Shown here piece by piece: positions 60,559-64,000 of a stretch of 64,000 nt of DNA. The DNA lies in contig NZ_FMAD01000004.1 of assembly GCF_900094595.1 (NCBI RefSeq), positions 372,001 through 436,000 on the forward strand. The letters run 5' to 3'. Position numbers and translations under genes: made by a program. Each line of letters starts with the position of its first letter. Within the stretch, counting starts at the first letter, position 1. Origin of the DNA: Cupriavidus alkaliphilus. Its GTDB lineage: Bacteria > Pseudomonadota > Gammaproteobacteria > Burkholderiales > Burkholderiaceae. Under the pieces are notes generated by a model. That model ran no database searches, was not told where the DNA came from, and worked only from the letters and a program-made list of their open reading frames with translations.

Positions 60559-62049
60559 TCAGCGAGCGGCTTCGGCAGCTGGCCTGGCGCTGCTCGCCGC
60601 ATCGACAACCTCGCCGGCGTCTTCACAGGGCGTGCCCATGCTGGTATCGGGCGCCTGCCCCACCGCCTCCGCGGGATGCGCCACGGCGGGCAGGATCTGG
60701 CTGCCACGCCAGTTGCCGAAGCGGTAGTAGCCGAGCGCCAGCGCCAGCGACACCACCGAGCCGAGCGGGAAGCTCCACCAGATCGCGTCGGCGCCGATGC
60801 GCGGGCCCAGCGCCCACGCGAACGGCAGCCGGATCACCCACATCGACAGGAACAGGATCACCAGCGGCGCCATCACCGCGCCGGTGGCGCGCACCGTGCC
60901 GAAGATGACGATGGTGAAGCCGAACAGGATGAACGACCACAGCACCACCACGTTGATATGCTGGGCGATGCCGATGGCGACGCCGTCGGTGCCGAGGAAC
61001 AGGCCCAGCGAATGGCGGTTGAACAGGTAGATCAGCGCCACCAGCGCGCCGGTCATGGCCACGTTGAACAGCAGCCCCATGCGCGTGATGCGCGCCACGC
61101 GCTGCCACAGCCCGGCGCCGACGTTCTGCGCCACCATCGACGACACGCTGGCGCCCACCGCCAGCGCGGGCATCTGCACATAGGTCCACAGCTGCGACGC
61201 CACGCCATATGCGGCGGTGGTCTGCGAGCCATAGGCGTTGACCAGCGCCATCATCACGATCGCGGACGACGAGATCACCACCATCTGCAGGCCCATCGGC
61301 AGGCCCTTGACCACCAGCGCGCGCAGGATCGCCGGGGCCGGCACCAGCAGCGCCAGCTGGCCGCGATGCAGCAGCAGGAAATGCCGACGCCGGTACAGCA
61401 GCGCCATCATCGCCGCCAGGCTCGCGAGCTGGGCGATCAGCGTGGCCAGCGCCGAGCCGGCGATGCCCATGGCGGGGATCGGGCCCACGCCGAAGATCAG
61501 CACCGGGTTGAGCACCACGTCCAGCACCACCGACAGCAGCATGAACCAGAACGGCGTGCGCGAATCGCCGGCGCCGCGCAGCGTCATCATCACGAAGTTG
61601 TAGAAGTACATGAACGGCAGCGCCAGGAAAATGATGCGCAGATAGGCCACCGCCAGCGGCGCGGCGTCGGGCGGGGTCCGCATCGCTGCCAGGATGTCGG
61701 GGGTGTAGAAATAGCCGAACGCCGAGGCCAGCACCGACAGCGCGACGAAGAAAGTGGTGCTGGTACCCACCACGCGGCGCGCCTCGTCGACGTCGCGCGC
61801 GCCGACGGCCTGGCCGATCATGATGGTGTTGGCCATGCTGATGCCGAACACCACGCCGAGCAGGAAGAACAGGATGATGTTGGCGTTGGAGGTGGCGGTC
61901 AGCGCGGCCTCGCCCAGGAAGCGCCCGACCCAGACCGAGTTGATCGAGGCGTTCAGCGACTGCAGGATGTTGCTGCCGAGCACCGGCAGCGAGAACAGCA
62001 GCAAGGTCCGGCCGATCGGGCCGGTGGTCAGTCTGGCATCGGGCTTCAT
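60559..62049 (-). CDS. MATE-family efflux transporter
   Basis: This 496-residue membrane protein has about twelve hydrophobic segments and MATE-type blocks: TGPIGRTLLLFSLPVLGSNI near the start, VWVGRFLGEAALTATS and a second repeat with MGLQMVVISSSAIVMMALVN and YGVASQLWTYVQMPALAVG. These export cationic or other small compounds in exchange for protons or sodium. It stands alone; the substrate cannot be told from sequence. It ends with a hydrophilic tail of about 40 residues (PAVAHPAEAVGQ onwards). Confidence 0.9.
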   Translation of the reverse strand: MKPDARLTTGPIGRTLLLFSLPVLGSNILQSLNASINSVWVGRFLGEAALTATSNANIILFFLLGVVFGISMANTIMIGQAVGARDVDEARRVVGTSTTFFVALSVLASAFGYFYTPDILAAMRTPPDAAPLAVAYLRIIFLALPFMYFYNFVMMTLRGAGDSRTPFWFMLLSVVLDVVLNPVLIFGVGPIPAMGIAGSALATLIAQLASLAAMMALLYRRRHFLLLHRGQLALLVPAPAILRALVVKGLPMGLQMVVISSSAIVMMALVNAYGSQTTAAYGVASQLWTYVQMPALAVGASVSSMVAQNVGAGLWQRVARITRMGLLFNVAMTGALVALIYLFNRHSLGLFLGTDGVAIGIAQHINVVVLWSFILFGFTIVIFGTVRATGAVMAPLVILFLSMWVIRLPFAWALGPRIGADAIWWSFPLGSVVSLALALGYYRFGNWRGSQILPAVAHPAEAVGQAPDTSMGTPCEDAGEVVDAASSARPAAEAAR

Positions 62050-62306
62050 GGGGCGTCGGCTGGCGGAAATCCGCCCAGTCTATGCCTGCCTACAGGGCGC
62101 TTCAAGCACGCCAGGCTGCGTCTCGCGCCGTTTTTTACCTGAATGAGTTATTTTCCGGCGATGGCCGGCGACCCCATACTCCGCAAGGGACCAGCGCGTC
62201 CCGGGCCGGCTGCCGGACGGTGATATCCGGGATTGTTCGGGCTTATCCGGATGGATCCGACCTGCGCGAGCGCCTTCCGTCGCTGTCAAAACAAGGAGGT
62301 GGGGTC

Positions 62307-63101
62307 ATGTTTGTCGGTTTCGAGCCTGTTGCCGGCGCCCTGGTGCCGTTTGCCTATGACTGGCCGATGGTGGGCCTGTCTTTCCTGATCTCGGTGTGCG
62401 GCGCCTACGTCGGCCTGCGCTGGTCGCGCCGGGTGCGACAGCCCGACGGGCGCCTGGACGTCGACCGGCTGCTGTGCGCCAGCGTGGCGCTGGGCGGCGG
62501 CGCGGTCTGGTCGATGCATTTCATCGGCATGGTCGCCTACCAGACCCCGACCCACCGCGAGTTCGGGCTGTTCACCACGCTGGCCTCGCTGCTGGTGGTG
62601 ATGGTGCTGGCCGGCGCGGGCCTGGCAATCGCGTCGCGGCCGCGCGGCAGCCGTACCGGCAACGTGGTGCAGGGCGGCGTACTGACCGGACTGGGCGTGG
62701 TGGCGATGCACTACACCGGCATGGCGGCGATCCGCTCCAATACCCGCTTCGACTGGGATCTCGCCATCATCGGGCTGTCGGTGGTGATCGCGGTGGTGGT
62801 GTCGGTGGTGGCGCTGTGGCTGGCCGTCACGGTGAAGACCGGCGGCAAGCAGCTGGCGGCGGCCGTGGTGATGGGAGTGGCAGTCTGCGGCATGCACTAC
62901 ACCGGCATGTCGGCCGGCACCATGATCTGCACCAGCCCGACCTACGCGCCCAGCCTGTTTGCGATCGAGGGCGACAGCATCGGCTATGCGGTGTTCGGGC
63001 TGAGCCTGATCACGCTGCTGGTGATCCTGGTGGTGGAGGCCACGCGCACCGGCGCCGTGGCCGGAACCCCCGCCATGGCACGCACCCGCGATTCCGCCTG
63101 A
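62307..63101 (+). CDS. MHYT-domain membrane sensor
   Basis: This 264-residue protein has about seven membrane segments and three MHYT-type motifs: [16 protein letters not shown] and CGMHYTGM. The domain probably binds copper and senses a diatomic gas or redox change. No GGDEF, EAL or kinase domain is attached, so the signal must go to a partner protein or the domain is used alone. AAGGAGGT 6 bases before the ATG fixes the start, well inside the upstream open frame. Confidence 0.9.
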   Translation: MFVGFEPVAGALVPFAYDWPMVGLSFLISVCGAYVGLRWSRRVRQPDGRLDVDRLLCASVALGGGAVWSMHFIGMVAYQTPTHREFGLFTTLASLLVVMVLAGAGLAIASRPRGSRTGNVVQGGVLTGLGVVAMHYTGMAAIRSNTRFDWDLAIIGLSVVIAVVVSVVALWLAVTVKTGGKQLAAAVVMGVAVCGMHYTGMSAGTMICTSPTYAPSLFAIEGDSIGYAVFGLSLITLLVILVVEATRTGAVAGTPAMARTRDSA

Positions 63102-63231
63102 CCGCGGACGAACGGGCCGGCGCCCAGCGCGCCCGTTCCCGCACATTCCTGGCGGGCCGGCACCCGGCGCGCTGCATGAACGCGGCGGCCGGGTTAAGCT
63201 TGCGGTTTCACCGCCCACCAGGAGAACACGC

Positions 63232-64000
63232 ATGTACCAGGATCTCGCCCTCTATATCGACGGGGAATTCATCAAGGGAGGCGACCGGCGCGAGCAGGAG
63301 GTCATCAACCCGGCCACGCAGGAAGTGCTGGGCCAGCTGCCGCACGCCACGCGCGCCGACCTGGACCGCGCCCTGGCCGCCGCGCAGCGCGCCTTCGAAA
63401 CCTGGAAGAAGACCTCGCCGCTGGAGCGCGGCAAGATTCTGCGCCGCGTCGGCGAGCTCGCCCGTGAGCGCGCCCGCGACATCGGCCGCAATATCACGCT
63501 GGACCAGGGCAAGCCGCTGGCTGAGGCAGTCGGCGAGATCATGGTCTGCGCCGAGCACGCCGACTGGCACGCGGAGGAATGCCGCCGCATCTACGGCCGC
63601 GTGATCCCGCCGCGCCAGCCCAATGTGCGCCAGCTGGTGGTGCGCGAGCCGATCGGCGTCTGCGCCGCGTTCACGCCGTGGAATTTCCCCTTCAACCAGG
63701 CCATCCGCAAGATCGTCGCCGCGGTGGGCGCGGGCTGCACGCTGATCCTGAAGGGACCGGAGGACTCGCCCAGCGCGGTGGTGGCGCTGGCGCAGCTGTT
63801 TCACGATGCCGGCCTGCCCCCGGGCGTGCTCAACATCGTCTGGGGCGTGCCGGCCGAGGTCTCGACCTACCTGATCGAATCGCCGATCGTGCGCAAGATC
63901 TCCTTCACCGGCTCGGTGCCGGTGGGCAAGCAGCTGGCGGCGCTGGCCGGCGCGCACATGAAGCGCGTGACCATGGAGCTGGGCGGGCATTCGCCGGTGC
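63232..64000 (+). CDS. Succinate-semialdehyde-type aldehyde dehydrogenase (partial)
   Basis: The window ends after 256 codons of an NAD(P)-dependent aldehyde dehydrogenase. It has [14 protein letters not shown] at the start, [40 protein letters not shown] and the general-base block MELGGHSP. The catalytic cysteine lies beyond the window. The closest types are succinate-semialdehyde and alpha-ketoglutaric semialdehyde dehydrogenases. AGGAG is placed before the ATG. Substrate is not settled by these motifs. Confidence 0.88.
   Translation, partial: MYQDLALYIDGEFIKGGDRREQEVINPATQEVLGQLPHATRADLDRALAAAQRAFETWKKTSPLERGKILRRVGELARERARDIGRNITLDQGKPLAEAVGEIMVCAEHADWHAEECRRIYGRVIPPRQPNVRQLVVREPIGVCAAFTPWNFPFNQAIRKIVAAVGAGCTLILKGPEDSPSAVVALAQLFHDAGLPPGVLNIVWGVPAEVSTYLIESPIVRKISFTGSVPVGKQLAALAGAHMKRVTMELGGHSPV

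Noticed and set aside
63208-63990. Minus-strand frame over the aldehyde dehydrogenase
   Set aside because: Plus strand has full aldehyde dehydrogenase motifs; the other reading is an artefact of codon bias.

Overview
The window looks like chromosome or megaplasmid DNA from a beta-proteobacterium of the Burkholderiaceae, most probably Cupriavidus or a close relative. This is an inference from high GC, a complete Wsp chemosensory operon, and the many solute-binding proteins of the Bug (TctC-like) family: five intact copies and three decayed ones. No rRNA, tRNA or CRISPR array was seen.

Positions 1-7972 are an accessory segment. Two decayed tyrosine-recombinase fragments lie before an arsenic operon, arsR-arsI-arsC-arsC-aqpS-arsC-arsH. 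It combines a putative C-As lyase, three arsenate reductases of two unrelated folds, an aquaglyceroporin in place of a pump, and ArsH. A methyltransferase, a CPYC flavoprotein and a divergent TetR regulator with a clear palindromic operator follow. Positions 8230-18151 hold small uptake and turnover modules: RpiR with an M20 peptidase and a Bug protein; a Tat-type SDR enzyme beside a histidine-kinase remnant; and a LysR gene divergent from ggt-bug-gaf.

Positions 18200-26860 carry a glycogen-debranching enzyme with a family 4 glycosyltransferase, then a full branched-chain amino-acid-type ABC importer ending in a strong terminator. Positions 26882-41293 are a surface-sensing block: a secreted FecR/DUF6600-like protein with a repeat-rich glutamine tail, a GGDEF-EAL protein, the divergent wspABCDEFR operon (methyl-accepting receptor, coupling proteins, CheR, CheA hybrid kinase, CheB, diguanylate cyclase) and a DUF4397-type lipoprotein.

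Positions 41347-57444 form an apparently undescribed catabolic cluster with IclR and LysR regulators. It has two MmgE/PrpD proteins, an NDP-forming acyl-CoA ligase, an enoyl-CoA hydratase/isomerase, two alpha/beta hydrolases (one without the nucleophile serine), an SMP-30-type lactonase, an SDR, a carboxymuconolactone-decarboxylase-like protein and three intact Bug proteins. The operons share upstream sequence motifs, so they probably form one regulon. Bug and LysR remnants inside the cluster show recent gene loss. Its substrate cannot be read from the sequence, but the enzyme set suggests a carboxylic acid or lactone opened by hydrolysis and finished as a CoA ester.

Positions 57496-64000 hold a Bug remnant, a PadR-type regulator, tctBA without tctC, a MATE exporter, an MHYT sensor and the start of a succinate-semialdehyde dehydrogenase cut by the window edge.
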